From Calycina herbarum (taxonomy: Eukaryota > Ascomycota > Leotiomycetes > Helotiales > Pezizellaceae): a stretch of 64,000 nucleotides of DNA. The position numbers were made by a program, and so were the translations under genes. Every line of letters starts with the position of its first letter. The first letter of the stretch is position 1. The notes beneath the pieces were generated by a model, which was given only the letters and a program-made list of their open reading frames with translations, ran no database searches and was not told where the DNA came from. Shown piece after piece: positions 34,833 to 45,142 of this stretch. The stretch lies in NCBI GenBank assembly GCA_001414485.1, contig LLEY01000063.1:62001-126000 (forward strand), given 5' to 3'.

Positions 34833-35579
34833 ATGTCATTCAATTACGAGTCAAAGAAGGAAGAACTGCGGCGCAAACTTTGCTCAATCAAACCACCCTC
34901 ATACAACTTCGACCAGGACTACAACACACGTCTCAGCAAAGCCGAAAATGTTTACGAAGCTGAAATACCCTTGTGGATAGAATACTGTAAGTTTTCCCAA
35001 CATAATACCAAGGCAATTCTAACAAGAGTAGGGACCAGTGGTAACAACAACAAAATATACACCCATGATCCGACTTCGATCGGTGAATCTTCTACGCAAA
35101 AGACGAGCGATGTACGTCCTCAACCAAGAATCAAGAAAGAGCCACGGATGTGGAAAGAAGCAAAGACTACGCCAGCTGGTCCTCCTGCCCATGAGAGTGA
35201 CAATTCTCTGAGTCCGCTTGGTCATTCAACTTCGCCGCCCGCAGAAGAACCTACTCCCTCGCCCGGTGACCCTATATCGAGCTCGCCTTCGGTTCCTGAA
35301 GAATCGAGCGAAGAGGCTGAGGTGGAGAATGAAATGGATGATGATGGATATTCGACAGACGACAGGCCAACCCCTCCTCCTCCCACCGATTCAGACGACG
35401 ATTACAAGCTCAAAAACCGGTCGAAGAAAAAAATTACATCGAGAGCGAGGCGCAATCCGATTCCGAGTCACCCCGAGAACGTTGATAAAAAAGACAAGTA
35501 TATAATAGGACCACTTACCTGCAATCATGATACGACAAATATCATCCAAGGAAAAAGAACACGGAAGCCAGCGCATTGA
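34833..35579 (+). CDS. Unrecognised acidic/proline-rich protein
   Basis: Exons 34833-34986 and 35032-35579 give 233 aa. The 45-nt intron has GTAAGT, a CTAAC branch and TAG. Without splicing the frame also stays open. The N-terminus (MSFNYESKKEELRRKLCSI, ...PLWIEYW) looks globular and helical. The remainder is disordered, with Pro/Ser/Glu-rich and acidic blocks, then a basic KNRSKKKITSRARR that may be a nuclear signal. No family is recognised. It lies between two clusters of the dispersed repeat, suggesting a lineage-specific gene. An upstream in-frame ATG at 34731 is possible but less likely. Confidence 0.5.
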   Translation: MSFNYESKKEELRRKLCSIKPPSYNFDQDYNTRLSKAENVYEAEIPLWIEYCKFSQHNTKAILTRVGTSGNNNKIYTHDPTSIGESSTQKTSDVRPQPRIKKEPRMWKEAKTTPAGPPAHESDNSLSPLGHSTSPPAEEPTPSPGDPISSSPSVPEESSEEAEVENEMDDDGYSTDDRPTPPPPTDSDDDYKLKNRSKKKITSRARRNPIPSHPENVDKKDKYIIGPLTCNHDTTNIIQGKRTRKPAH

Positions 35580-35689
35580 ACTGAGGCTGGTCTGGGAGTA
35601 GGTGAAGGAATGGTATTATGATGGGGAGCGTTTGTTTGTATTATAATTAACCCGAATGGTTTGAGATAATTGACATCATTTTTCGAGAA

Positions 35690-35800
35690 GCTCTGGTTCA
35701 ATATCCCAAATTGTTCCAACATTTCAAGATAATCAGTTAAATTGTTCTAGACAGTTGGACACTGAGCAAAATAGGGAGGTACGAAATTTCAATTGCCCGA
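35690..35800 (+). repeat. Dispersed TTGTTCCAAC element, copy 5
   Basis: AAATTGTTCCAACATTTCAA, GATAATCAGTTAAATTGTTC, ACAGTTGGACACTGAG and AGGGAGGTACGAA. Immediately followed by copy 6. Confidence 0.65.
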
Positions 35801-35809
35801 AAACCTCTA

Positions 35810-35920
35810 GGTCAATATCCGAAATTGTTCTAACCTTTTGAGATAATTACTCTAAATTACTCTAGCAAGTTGTAACAATGAGAGAGATAGACCGGTACGA
35901 ACTTAGTCTCCAGCATCACG
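35810..35920 (+). repeat. Dispersed TTGTTCCAAC element, copy 6
   Basis: GAAATTGTTCTAACCTTTTG, AGATAATTACTCTAAATTAC, AAGTTGTAACAATGAGAGAG and ACCGGTACGAAC. Tandem with copy 5 at about 120-bp spacing. Confidence 0.65.
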
Positions 35921-35980
35921 CTCTTTTACTTAGTCATACGTACAAAAGATTTCGTTACTCAACCCTCATGGAGGAAAATC

Positions 35981-36535
35981 TTACGCTACAACTTCAAATT
36001 TACACCCATCCCCCTTCCTCAACTTCTGTCCTAGGTCCTCTCCTCCAGCATCATCTTTCTCGTCCCACGAATTGTCATTCTTAAGTCCAGTTTGCTCCCC
36101 TTCATCGCCGTTCCAAGAACTCTCAAACTGCTTCTCGATGTAGTTGGTTCCATCAATCAAAGCTTTTTTTGCCTTCTTCCCAGCTTGCACGATTTGCTTG
36201 ACTACGCCATCACCCCCTGAGTCTGTAAGTGTGTCATCTTCAGTTGCCGGCTTTGTCTCCGGGGATGCATCATCGTTTCCTCCTACGTCCTCATTTGGGG
36301 CATTTTCATCATTAGGTGTTGCTTCTCTTCCTCCCGTATAATCCCCTGTTTCTGCGTCTCCAGAATGGCCATCCGAGTCCCCAAATTCGTTTTTGTCATC
36401 CGAAAAGTCCTCGCTTTTCATTTCCGGATCTCCCATATCCTCTGGTTCTCCGTTCTTCCACGACTCTTCATTTTCCGGTCCTTGTTCCCCTTCGGTTCCT
36501 GGATTTGCCACCTCTTCGGAGTTCTTCCGCGCCAT
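35981..36535 (-). CDS. Highly acidic, low-complexity protein
   Basis: Open from ATG 36535 (MARKNSEEVANPG) to stop 35981, 184 aa. It is dominated by Glu, Asp, Gly and Asn, with a short amphipathic basic segment, VVKQIVQAGKKAKKALIDG, near residue 125 and no other motif. A second strongly acidic frame just upstream (36725 down to about 36582, MNGLVIPGSENED) could be its first exon through a GTGAAT donor and a TTAAG acceptor. That would make one acidic protein of about 232 aa. It lies 186 bp downstream of the CDF-like stop, so a tail of that gene is an alternative, although no clean splice supports it. Confidence 0.45.
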   Translation of the reverse strand: MARKNSEEVANPGTEGEQGPENEESWKNGEPEDMGDPEMKSEDFSDDKNEFGDSDGHSGDAETGDYTGGREATPNDENAPNEDVGGNDDASPETKPATEDDTLTDSGGDGVVKQIVQAGKKAKKALIDGTNYIEKQFESSWNGDEGEQTGLKNDNSWDEKDDAGGEDLGQKLRKGDGCKFEVVA

Positions 36536-36721
36536 CTTAATCTCCACCACCCTAGTCGTTTTCTGCTTCTCCCTCTGCATTGTCGTCACCGATATAATTC
36601 ACATCATCTTCGCCATCATTAAGTGAACTCCCATTGGCTTCTTCTTCTCCTTCTCCGTCGTCTTCGAGTTCGACCTCTCGTGTGCTATCTTCGTTTTCGC
36701 TTCCCGGGATCACAAGTCCAT

Positions 36722-37776
36722 TCATTTTAAGGTCGCCATCCCCAGAAGATATATGCGAGTTTGGTTGTTGGTAGAGAAGATCCCAATTTGTTTAGCTAAG
36801 GTTATGTAAGTAAATGGCACCTCAAGTGTGTGAAGAAACTTACCTAAACGAGCCGCAAAAGTTACAATCACAAGTCCAATCACAATACTCGCTCCCGGAT
36901 CTGCGTAATAGCGACCGTCGCCTTTGACTTGCATGATAATGACTGCTGCAACGATAACCGCAAGGCAACATATTAAACCCGCTATAACATGCATGGTGTA
37001 AGTTTCATGGGAATGCTAAGCGAAAACATTAGCTTCGAGTTACACCAGACCAGGGGCGGCTGACCTTGATTTGAGAGTCAGCGCCAGATTCGATATCTTC
37101 TGCTTTGTCGTGCACTGTTCTACTTCAGAAACATACCCTTTTAGAATGAGAATGATCAACAAACCGTAGAAGCATAACGCTGAGAGAAGGTTCAGCGCAA
37201 GTCCACCACACCCTACGCCCAAAACTATAATGGGATTTTGCATTTCTATTTCTTGTGAGCTGGCTTCAAGCATTTGGAGGAGAACCAACTTAAGCGAGAG
37301 ACGAAGAGACTGATGGCACACAGAATGACATTTACCCCAAGACCGACGAGCAAAACCCCACTGAAGAAAGATGCAAAGAGTGGCGACTCTCTCCAGAAGT
37401 ATGGGAAGTCTTTTTCGGGATGTTCTGATAGCTAATTTTGGTCAATATACGGTTAGTGTGGGCCGAGATTGAAGACGAACCCTTTCTACACCCAGAGTAA
37501 CTGCAAAACCAAGGATATTACCGAGCTTTGAAACGTATCATACATTAGTCTCAAAAGATCAAGCTTCTATTTCATGAACTCACAGAATGCAATGCATCAG
37601 CAATCAACACCAGAGAAAGCGTGTGGAACCCAACTTGAAAAGGAAAGACCGAGAGGTTAGTGAAATTTCAACGGTGCTATATCGCTCAACTTACCGGGCA
37701 TCTCCATCACGAAAATAAATACAGATACGCCGATAGCTGCGTAGAGCTTATCTTTTCGTGAAAATTGGGTGAACAT
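36722..37776 (-). CDS. CDF-family-like membrane protein with altered metal site
   Basis: Eight exons, 37776-37695, 37633-37584, 37525-37481, 37431-37336, 37288-37165, 37114-37065, 37015-36844 and 36795-36722, give 230 aa. Six hydrophobic helices follow the cation diffusion facilitator order, with MEMPVGFHTLSLVLIADALH in TM1-2, VGCGGLALNLL in TM4, and SHETYTMHVIAGLICCLAV into TM5, then YYADPGASIVIG. In CDF zinc transporters TM2 and TM5 carry HxxxD pairs. Here TM2 reads HSLGN, and TM5 has no matching His/Asp pair. The usual C-terminal cytosolic domain is absent. Transport is therefore doubtful or altered. The 3' end is the least certain part. Confidence 0.6.
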
Positions 37777-38660
37777 TTTGCAGCACTGGGTTTGGACAGA
37801 ACTTTGGTTCTTTTGAAAGGACTTGTAAGATGTATGGAAGTGATCTCATGGGGATTGACCCTTTCAAATGCTTTTTTGTGAGCCATTTGGTTATGGGAAT
37901 GACTCGATTGGAAACATGACCTAAAAGTGACAAACATGGTCAATTTCCCACAGCTTTTTATCAAAGAGCTTTGAGATTCCTTATTTCCCAGACTAGCCCC
38001 ATCTATCAATCATGACAAAAAATGCTTGACCGAAGACGTTAATAGAATCGACCCAGACAGAGAACCAGATGAGGTTCCTCCAAAAGCGACGTGTCCTGAA
38101 GCCTCGCTTAAATGAGGTGGCCAGAAACGCGAAATTCACCAAGTAAAAGTCAGCTTACAGTCGAGCACGTATATTAATCTCGCCTATGCGCAAAAGCACC
38201 CGAAAAATCAAAAATCCCTGAAACTTGATGGGAAAAATTGCAAAAAAGAGGCCATTCGATGCGAATAGAAACCCCGACTAACTCCTTCATATTCTAGGAT
38301 TGGTTTATCTTGCAAATTAAATCGACGGGTAGCTCATTCCCAAGGGACGTACTTTTAGGAACCCGTTATTTGCTGAGAGGGAAATGCTTATTTGTTGTTA
38401 TGGAGTTTTGAAAAGTGGGGCAGGGTGGGGATTCACTTAGGGCTTGAGTGTTGGGCTTAAGGCGGCCATGTCTTTTCTTTGAGCAGTCGGTATTCGCGTG
38501 GCTGCTTTTATATTCAGCACTAGCTAGGCTAGCTTGAGTACACACAGCCTTTTTGGGTTGAAGTAAAGCGATCTGCTCTTGAGATCCGACTCTCGCCCCG
38601 CCCCGCCCCCAAAAGGTCGATTCACATCACGAATACGAGTACCAGCAAACAAATATCAAT
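37777..38660. promoter_or_regulatory. Divergent intergenic region
   Basis: About 880 bp between the CDF-like start (minus) and a plus-strand start at 38661, so it must hold both promoters. AT-rich, with a GCTAGGCTAGC-type short repeat near 38524 and a CCCCGCCCCGCCCC tract at about 38596, 65 bp before the plus-strand ATG. Confidence 0.45.
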
Positions 38661-39364
38661 ATGTCGTCGAAAGATAAGAGACACAAGGCAGCAACTCGAC
38701 AGGTAGGTAGCTTCATACCCTCGTTTCTTCGTTCGCGTGAAAAAGCTAACCCGAATTTTAGTCTTCTGCTTTTCGCCCTCATTCTCACCGATGGGGGCGT
38801 GAAGGTGGTTGGGTTTGCAATAAGTGCTGCGGGAATAATTGGCTTAGTAACAAGTTCTGCGATTGTGCCCTGCCAGGCAAAGGCATACGCTGCGGTTGGA
38901 GCAAAGCAAAGTCAAGACAAATACCTCCAACGGGTCGTCCTTTGAAGACAGTACTGGCCGAGGAAGGGTTGCAAGAGGGACCTGAGTTGCGTTTGGAAAA
39001 AGAGCTGCGAAAGGAAGAAGAAGAGAGTCCACCAGAACCACGCGACAACGCGACACCGAAGATGACTTGCCTCGAGACGGAAAAATTAAGATCTGACAGT
39101 GCCGAAACTGTGTTGGATACGACTCGGCTGACCATTGATCTTGCGGAGGATGAAAAGCGGAAGGTTCAGGCTGTGGAGTATCTAAAATGGAAGCTGGACA
39201 AGTCGATTGAGAAGGAAAGAGTGTTAGAAGGATACCTCGCTCATCAGTACCTAGCCACAAATGCATATCGCGAACTACAGGACCGAGAGCTGACAACTGA
39301 TGATGTTTCGATGCTGCTTCAGAAGAAGGAATCTGAGAATACTGGCATTGAGGGGGGTAATTGA
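38661..39364 (+). CDS. Cys-rich (zinc-ribbon-like) protein with coiled-coil tail
   Basis: Exons 38661-38702 and 38762-39364 give 214 aa. The intron has GTAGGT, a GCTAAC branch and TTTAG. After MSSKDKRHKAATRQ comes WGREGGWVCNKCCGNNW, then SNKFCDCALPGKGIRCGW, that is WxCxxCC...CxC...C. This could coordinate one zinc, as in RanBP2-type or A20-like ribbons, although spacing does not match a named class. Residues about 80-205 are charged and helical (ELRLEKELRKEEEE, VEYLKWKLDKSIEKERVL). No family is recognised. Similar short Cys-ribbon proteins are frequent in Leotiomycetes and Sordariomycetes. The splice model is good and the function unknown. Confidence 0.6.
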
Positions 39365-39580
39365 CGACGTTGAATCCTTGGGACAAGCGACACTGGAACG
39401 CTTCTCGACCAAAATGCGTTCACCCAATACAACATTGCACTACATTCAAGATTCTGCACAATCGCCATGTGATACATAATTCCTCGAAATCTCTTCATTT
39501 TGTTTGAAACGATGACTTGCAGCTCCAAACGGGCCCTTGCATCTGCCTCCAAAAAAGCCTTTCCGGGTTCTATGCACAGA

Positions 39581-40394
39581 TCACCTGTCGTGTCCAGCAA
39601 ATCTATTGCACCACATATCGTGTGACGAAGGATGGGTGTTGAAATACTCGAGATTCAGCTCTTCTTGTTTACTTCTTACAATTAGTACTGCAGCCTTCCT
39701 GGGTTCGGTCAGGTAGCCGAGTTTGGCAGCACAGTGTCTTACTTTCTGTAACTTCTCACGAGATGTATCAAGTAATATCCTTGGATGGCGTGGCGTCGCA
39801 AATTGCTTTTTTTCCCGTTTGAAGTCTGCCATATTAACTGACAGCACCTGTGTTCAACGGCGAGAGTTATATGATGCTGATAGGATGACCTGTTCCAGAC
39901 GACACTACAAATCAAGACCTGCTTTTTTATAAGATTTCCATTTCTCTATAGATTAATTCTTTCTTCTCTTTCATTTCAACTTTTTGGGTAAGGAATCAAG
40001 GCTAAATTACTGCTAAAACGAGCTCCCTCGGTGTTTTGCAGACCATCAATCGAGTCTTCTGTGACCTGAAGTCAGGCCATTGAGATGTAGGTTTTCGGAA
40101 GCATGCTAGAACAGTTTCAAGTACCTTCAAATCAGGGAAGAATGCTGTTCGTCGGGTCAAGTTGCCATCACAAGTCACACCGCATGTTGTGCAAGTGCCC
40201 TGAGATATCTTAAGTTTGTATCTGGCAGCGTTTGAACTCGAAATTCTCCGCATCTCTCGACTCCAATGTTCGCCAAGAGAGAGGTAAGGTTGAATCATCT
40301 TTGCATTTCTCTGCACTTCTCTGCATTCTCTCGGTAACGAACATATGCTAACCATGTTGGTAACTGGAACAGAGCTTTGTTGGGGTGCGTACAT
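39581..40394 (-). CDS. Uncertain hypothetical protein
   Basis: Two protein-like minus-strand segments. One runs from ATG 40394 to 40002 (130 codons, with SLPRECREVQRNAKMIQPYL and CTTCGVTCDGN). The other is 39847-39581, with MADFKREKKQFATPRHPRIL and REKLQKVRHCAAKLGYL. A GTCTGC donor near 40045 and a CACAG acceptor just before 39847 would join them in frame, but the donor is weak and the intron would be about 200 bp. Past 39581 a shifted frame stays open to 39319. Either this is a gene whose exact exons I cannot fix, or it is a decaying one. No family is recognised. Confidence 0.3.
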
Positions 40395-40552
40395 CGTACA
40401 AACGCAATTATGAGTAAGCGATGAGTTCTTACAGTTGAACTACATATACACCGATTCCCCAACAAGAAACGGGGTTTGAATCATCGTTGATCTTCCATTC
40501 CCTTTCGTGTTTCTTTTGACGAAGCATCCAGATTCAAGCATTACGGTTAACC

Positions 40553-41715
40553 ATGGGTCTCAAAAGTTTCGTTTTTCTCGCTTTGCTAGCATTTAGGTTT
40601 GTCCCACCTCCAAGATCCCTCCAAGATCCCTCCAAGATCCCCATGTCTCGCTAACATCAAATATTACCAGTTCCATTGCAGCAGCAATTCTTCCAAAGGA
40701 AGAATGCGGATATACGGAAACAGTAATCCAGACTGTCACGGAAACTACAACCAAGATCCTATGCGAAACTTCAAGCACAAGCGTTGTAACGATATCGACC
40801 TCCACTCCTTCAACTTTGACTTCAACAACTTCCGAGATTACCACCATTATTGAAACTTCAACCACGACTGAAACCTTTACCTTGAAGCAGCCCACGGTAA
40901 CGGTTCCAATCCAACCCTTAACTTCCCAACAATCCCAACCCGCACCTAGCGAAGCGCCAATTCCTACGAGCCTACCGAGCGGAATTTCTGGAAGCCAGAA
41001 ACCTGTCCCCTCCTCAACTACTGTTGCTCCTATCATCGCCATCACGACCACAACAAGTCCTCCACCACCATACGCAAATTCAACTACCTCAATACCAACC
41101 AGTCAAATAAATGGTACAACGGTCTCGCGAGGTGGAGGATTTTTGAGCACAATCACCAGGACTGGGGCTTTCTATTCAAGTTATCCATTTTCCCGCACCA
41201 TATCGGGAACTGGGCACTCCTCATTGTCTACTTTGCAAACCTCCATTTCAAGTCACACGCGAAAACCCCATTTGTCTCATTCTTCTGCCCCAATTACGAC
41301 TCACTCTTCGTCGACGGCTGTGCCGGCAACTTCGAGTCAAACCCCAAGCCCTCTGACTTCTTCTGCAATCACGACAACTAGTTTGGCCCCGACTCCATCG
41401 GGGGTTTCAACTTCCTCTCACATTCCATACATTTCCAACCCTTTGTCTTTGTCGACAACTGTGGATGATAATTCCGCAGTGGACTCAGCAACGTCGAGAA
41501 GCTCATCAGCATATTCTTCGAGTTCAATGACAACCTCACCAACACCATCCTCAGAATCAAGAACACCAGCGGTGTATGCCACAACTATCGCTACCAAAGA
41601 GCCTTCAAAACCAGAATATTTCAGCTACGGCTCCAAGATCAACAAGAGACATCGCGGCGGAGGTGAGAATTCCGAAGAAGGAGAAGGTTACTGGGGTAAC
41701 GCTAGACGCGTTTGA
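40553..41715 (+). CDS. Secreted Ser/Thr-rich (mucin-like) protein
   Basis: Exons 40553-40596 and 40671-41715 give 362 aa. The signal peptide MGLKSFVFLALLAFSSIAAA is completed across the intron. The mature protein starts with a small Cys-containing segment (EECGYTETVIQTVTET), then becomes almost entirely Ser, Thr and Pro, expected to be heavily O-glycosylated. The C-terminus is hydrophilic (KINKRHRGGGENSEEG) with no GPI-attachment tail, so it is probably a secreted or wall-trapped protein. The intron contains three tandem copies of CTCCAAGATCC. Function is unknown, and comparable proteins are common fungal wall or adhesin-like components. Confidence 0.7.
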
Positions 41716-42387
41716 TCATTATTCTGTTTTTACTGTTTCTTTTGATACGAATGTCATGTTGAAATGGAATGGAAAATGATAGATGGTTGAAATATCAATT
41801 TCAGTTTACTTTCCTGTAATATAGAAACTATATAGCCAGTTCAATCTATATTTATTTTTGAAAAAATAGAAGCTTATTATAAATGTTATTTATTTATATA
41901 TTACCGTAGTTAGTATATAATCCTTTCTTCTAATATAGAGTTAGTATTATTTAAGATTTAAACTAACTTATATCTTCTCTTTTATATACCTATAGTCTTT
42001 TTTATCACTTTAATATATAGAGATAGTAGTTACTCTTTCTCTAGTAGTTCAACTGAACTTATCTTATATAACTTAACTTATAATATATTTCCCGCTCTCG
42101 TAGTTTCTCCACTTTTATAAGTACTTTAAGCTAATCACCTATACTCGCTCTTAACTAATATTCTCAACTCTAGGAATTCTTAGTTTAGCTACTATATTAG
42201 TATAACGGGAACAATTGAGAAACTAAGAACGAGACGCTGTAGAAGGCTGGTATTACTTGCTACATACATATTGACATGGTACTATACAATTTGAAGAATC
42301 CTACTCGGCCCTCCGTCGCTTGTTCTCGGTTCTCGTTTCGTTACGGCCAGGTTAACATGTCTCTCAACTAAGCTCCAACTGAGTTAT
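41716..42387. other. Very AT-rich tract, RIP-like
   Basis: From about 41780 to 42240 the sequence is dominated by TA, TTA and ATA steps with hardly any CG. No frame is open for long on either strand. This is the look of DNA eroded by repeat-induced point mutation, but no transposon can be identified. Confidence 0.55.
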
Positions 42388-44203
42388 CTACTCGCCAACC
42401 TCACGATCGTCATCCCAGTGCACAAACTTTCGGATCAACGGCCACCTCCAAGTCACGTTCCTGATCGTGTGACCGAAGAAGTAAAATGGAAGAACCAATA
42501 GTAGCAGCGCACCCGAAATGGCAGCCATAGTACTATAAGCACCGGTGTATCCGGATTTCGCTACCCACGGGTTTGTGTAGAATGACAAAAGGAAACCAAA
42601 GGCGGACTTGAAAGCCATTTGGGTCACGACTAATTCTCCAGCGACTGGGCGATAACTGTCAATGGTATAGACGAGCGAAACGTTTGTTGCCTGCACAATG
42701 GAAAAGCTGACTGGGATTTGTTAGAATGAGGACTGGTTCAATGAGGGACAAACTTACTCAGGGCAAGACCCATAGTGGGACACATCCAATGCAACTTGTT
42801 GTTGATACCAACACCGTACAAGACCAAAGCGAGAGGCGCGGTAATAACACTGATTCCAATAGCTGGCAGGCGCATCTCCGGTTCACGGATTCCATCGTTC
42901 CGTCGAGTCTGGACATCTGCAATCCAGTCGGAGAGGTTGCCACCGCAGAATATAGCAATGAATGAACCGATCAGCGCGGCAAAAAAGCAGAGGCCTGTTT
43001 GCCATGGCTCGAAGCCATATGCTTCAGTATAGGCCGGAGCGACGTTCGACGATATTGCGACCAAGAAGCCGATCGTTCCACTCATTACTAGTGTTGCCCA
43101 CAGCACAGGAGGGAGAGCGAGTAAGACGACTGGGCGGATGAAGAGCGTCCAGAAAGATTCTTGGGTGTACGTGCCAGAGTACAAACGGAGGCTGGCGAGA
43201 TAGCTGCGCCTTTCGGGAAGCACATCAACAGTTGTTGAAGCTTTCTCGTTATCGACATTATCACGGTGTTCGGAACCAGACTTTTCAATGTCTGTGGTCG
43301 AGGGATCGATCTGGGTATCGCTTGGTGTGCCAACTTCGTCCCGAAGATACATGGTTTCGGGGAAGGTCAGGATAACAAGAATAGTGCTGGTGCCGATTAG
43401 AGCGGTAGAGACCCAATATATCATTCGCCAATCGTAATGAATAGAGATCAAGCCCGAAACAATGATCCCTCCACTGACTCCGGCGGAGAGCGCACAAGTG
43501 TAAATTCTATCGAATGTGTAAGATAAAGAGTCGATTCAAGAAACATCCAAGCGACTGGACTTACCCCATCAATGCTCCGCGCTCATGCAAGAAGAAAATA
43601 TCGGAAATGGTCAACGGCGCGAGCACCTCGGCTGCCCCAGCCGCAAAGCCCATCACGATTCTAGATGCGAGTTCACTTTCATACGTTGTGGAAGCCCCGG
43701 ACCAAACGGCACAGGCGGTATAAAGTACGAAAGATGAGACATAGATAGGTCTGCGTCCATACTTGATAATCAATGGCATCCAGAACAAAGTCCCCATGCC
43801 TTGCGTCAAGGCGGTCGTGGTGAAGAAGTAGGCGGTTTTGGAGATATCGGATGCGAAATTCTTGTTTACCTGCGGGGAACCGAAAAATTCTGATGTGATT
43901 TCGGCGATCACAATGGAAGGACCGGCAGCGAGAAAATTGCAGAAAAAGATGGCCGCTGATACTAAGATAGCGATGTACCAGCGGTATCTCTTGGACCAAT
44001 TCAGGGGATCTGAAATCGTGGGTTAGCATTGCTTCTTTGGTTCTCTGAGATAGAAGATATGGGTTCAACAGACCATTAGGGTCCGCGGTCGGTGTTGGCA
44101 CCAGAATGATCCGGTTGGAGTCGAGATGTCGAAGGCGAAGACTACCAAGATTATGCGTCTTCTTCACGTCGCCAGGAGCGCGGCCGACGGTAGCGCGGAC
44201 CAT
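42388..44203 (-). CDS. MFS transporter (DHA1-like)
   Basis: Exons 44203-44074, 44009-43565, 43506-42758 and 42710-42388 give 548 aa. After DPNDPLNWSKRYRW, the usual lead-in of fungal DHA1 permeases, come twelve predicted helices. TM2-3 are joined by KYGRRPIYVSS (the MFS loop signature). YDWRMIYWVSTALIG leads into TM6, a Lys/Asp/Glu-rich central loop follows (VGTPSDTQIDPSTTD), and SYRPVAGELVVTQMAF lies in the second half. The family exports drugs, polyamines or metabolites at the plasma membrane. It opens the metabolic region, and its promoter carries CGGGGTAAAG, also found at the dioxygenase/regulator promoter. The substrate is unknown. Confidence 0.9.
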
Positions 44204-45142
44204 TGTTGTAGATTCTTCGTAGGAGACCTTTGGAGTGAACACAGTAAAGTAAGATGTGTAGTAGAGTAGATTATAGGTCCAGTAGCACTAGATATGTTCT
44301 GATCTTATGCAATCAATCCTAGTGAGTATTGTACTGAATATTACTACTAACTTGCGAGGTTGGGGAAAGGATAATTGATGTGGTCCCGATATTACGCAAG
44401 CCAGGTGCAGCCCAGGATGTAAAATGTGCTACGGGGTAAAGGGGAAAATCTTCAGCTGTTGCTGTCCCGACTTGTTGATGATTTTCTTATAGTCACAGTG
44501 CCGTTTCAGGGATCGGAAAGAAAAGGACGAGCACCTTCTGTTTTCATTCGCAATAGAACGACCTATTCATTTTTGGGTCGATGAGTGTGCAGATATGCTG
44601 GAATTAATGCCGAGGTTCATATTTGTATTTATACACCTTACAGGATATTTGAGAAAATGCTTTTGAAGTGATAATTCCATTAGTGCACTGGCCAATCGAT
44701 GAACCGGTCGGAACAGACAACTGTGATCGTGACCTTTCTCCTCTTAGCAAGTCATTTCCGGAAAACCTTATATTGCGGTTTCGTCAATGAATGGCAGCTG
44801 AAATTCGCGTGGGGAAAAATAATAACAACTTTTTGAGGAGCCGTGGTCAATGGTCAGAATTTTCATTTCCTCGTTATCTAGCGTTAAAAAAATAATCGCG
44901 AATGAGTCGAGGAGGAAGAATAGTGTCAATCGACTGCTCTGACTGCTCCTATTTCAGTCTATCTCAGTTCTGGAGAAGAATTAATAGAAGTGAGGGTGCC
45001 CTGATATCAGCATTCAAGGTACTATTTTGTAGTAGAACACACCTTTTATATGAATCCAGCGAGGTTTTGTACTTTGAAGCTCATCGAATTCGAATTGAGG
45101 TTAGTCCATTGTGAAAGCTCTAAGATAATTCAATTCTTTTAT
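44204..45142. promoter_or_regulatory. MFS promoter and intergenic region
   Basis: About 940 bp. CGGGGTAAAG lies at 44432-44441, about 230 bp upstream of the MFS ATG. Otherwise AT-rich, with no gene. Confidence 0.45.
44432..44441 (+). promoter_or_regulatory. CGGGGTAAAG motif, MFS promoter
   Basis: An exact 10-mer identical to two copies in the dioxygenase/regulator promoter (49683, 49693). It contains CGG, a common Zn2Cys6 half-site. Its status as an operator is inferred. Confidence 0.4.

Noticed and set aside
40593..41051. 152-codon minus-strand frame rich in Val
   Set aside because: Shadow of the Ser/Thr-rich secreted protein on the opposite strand.
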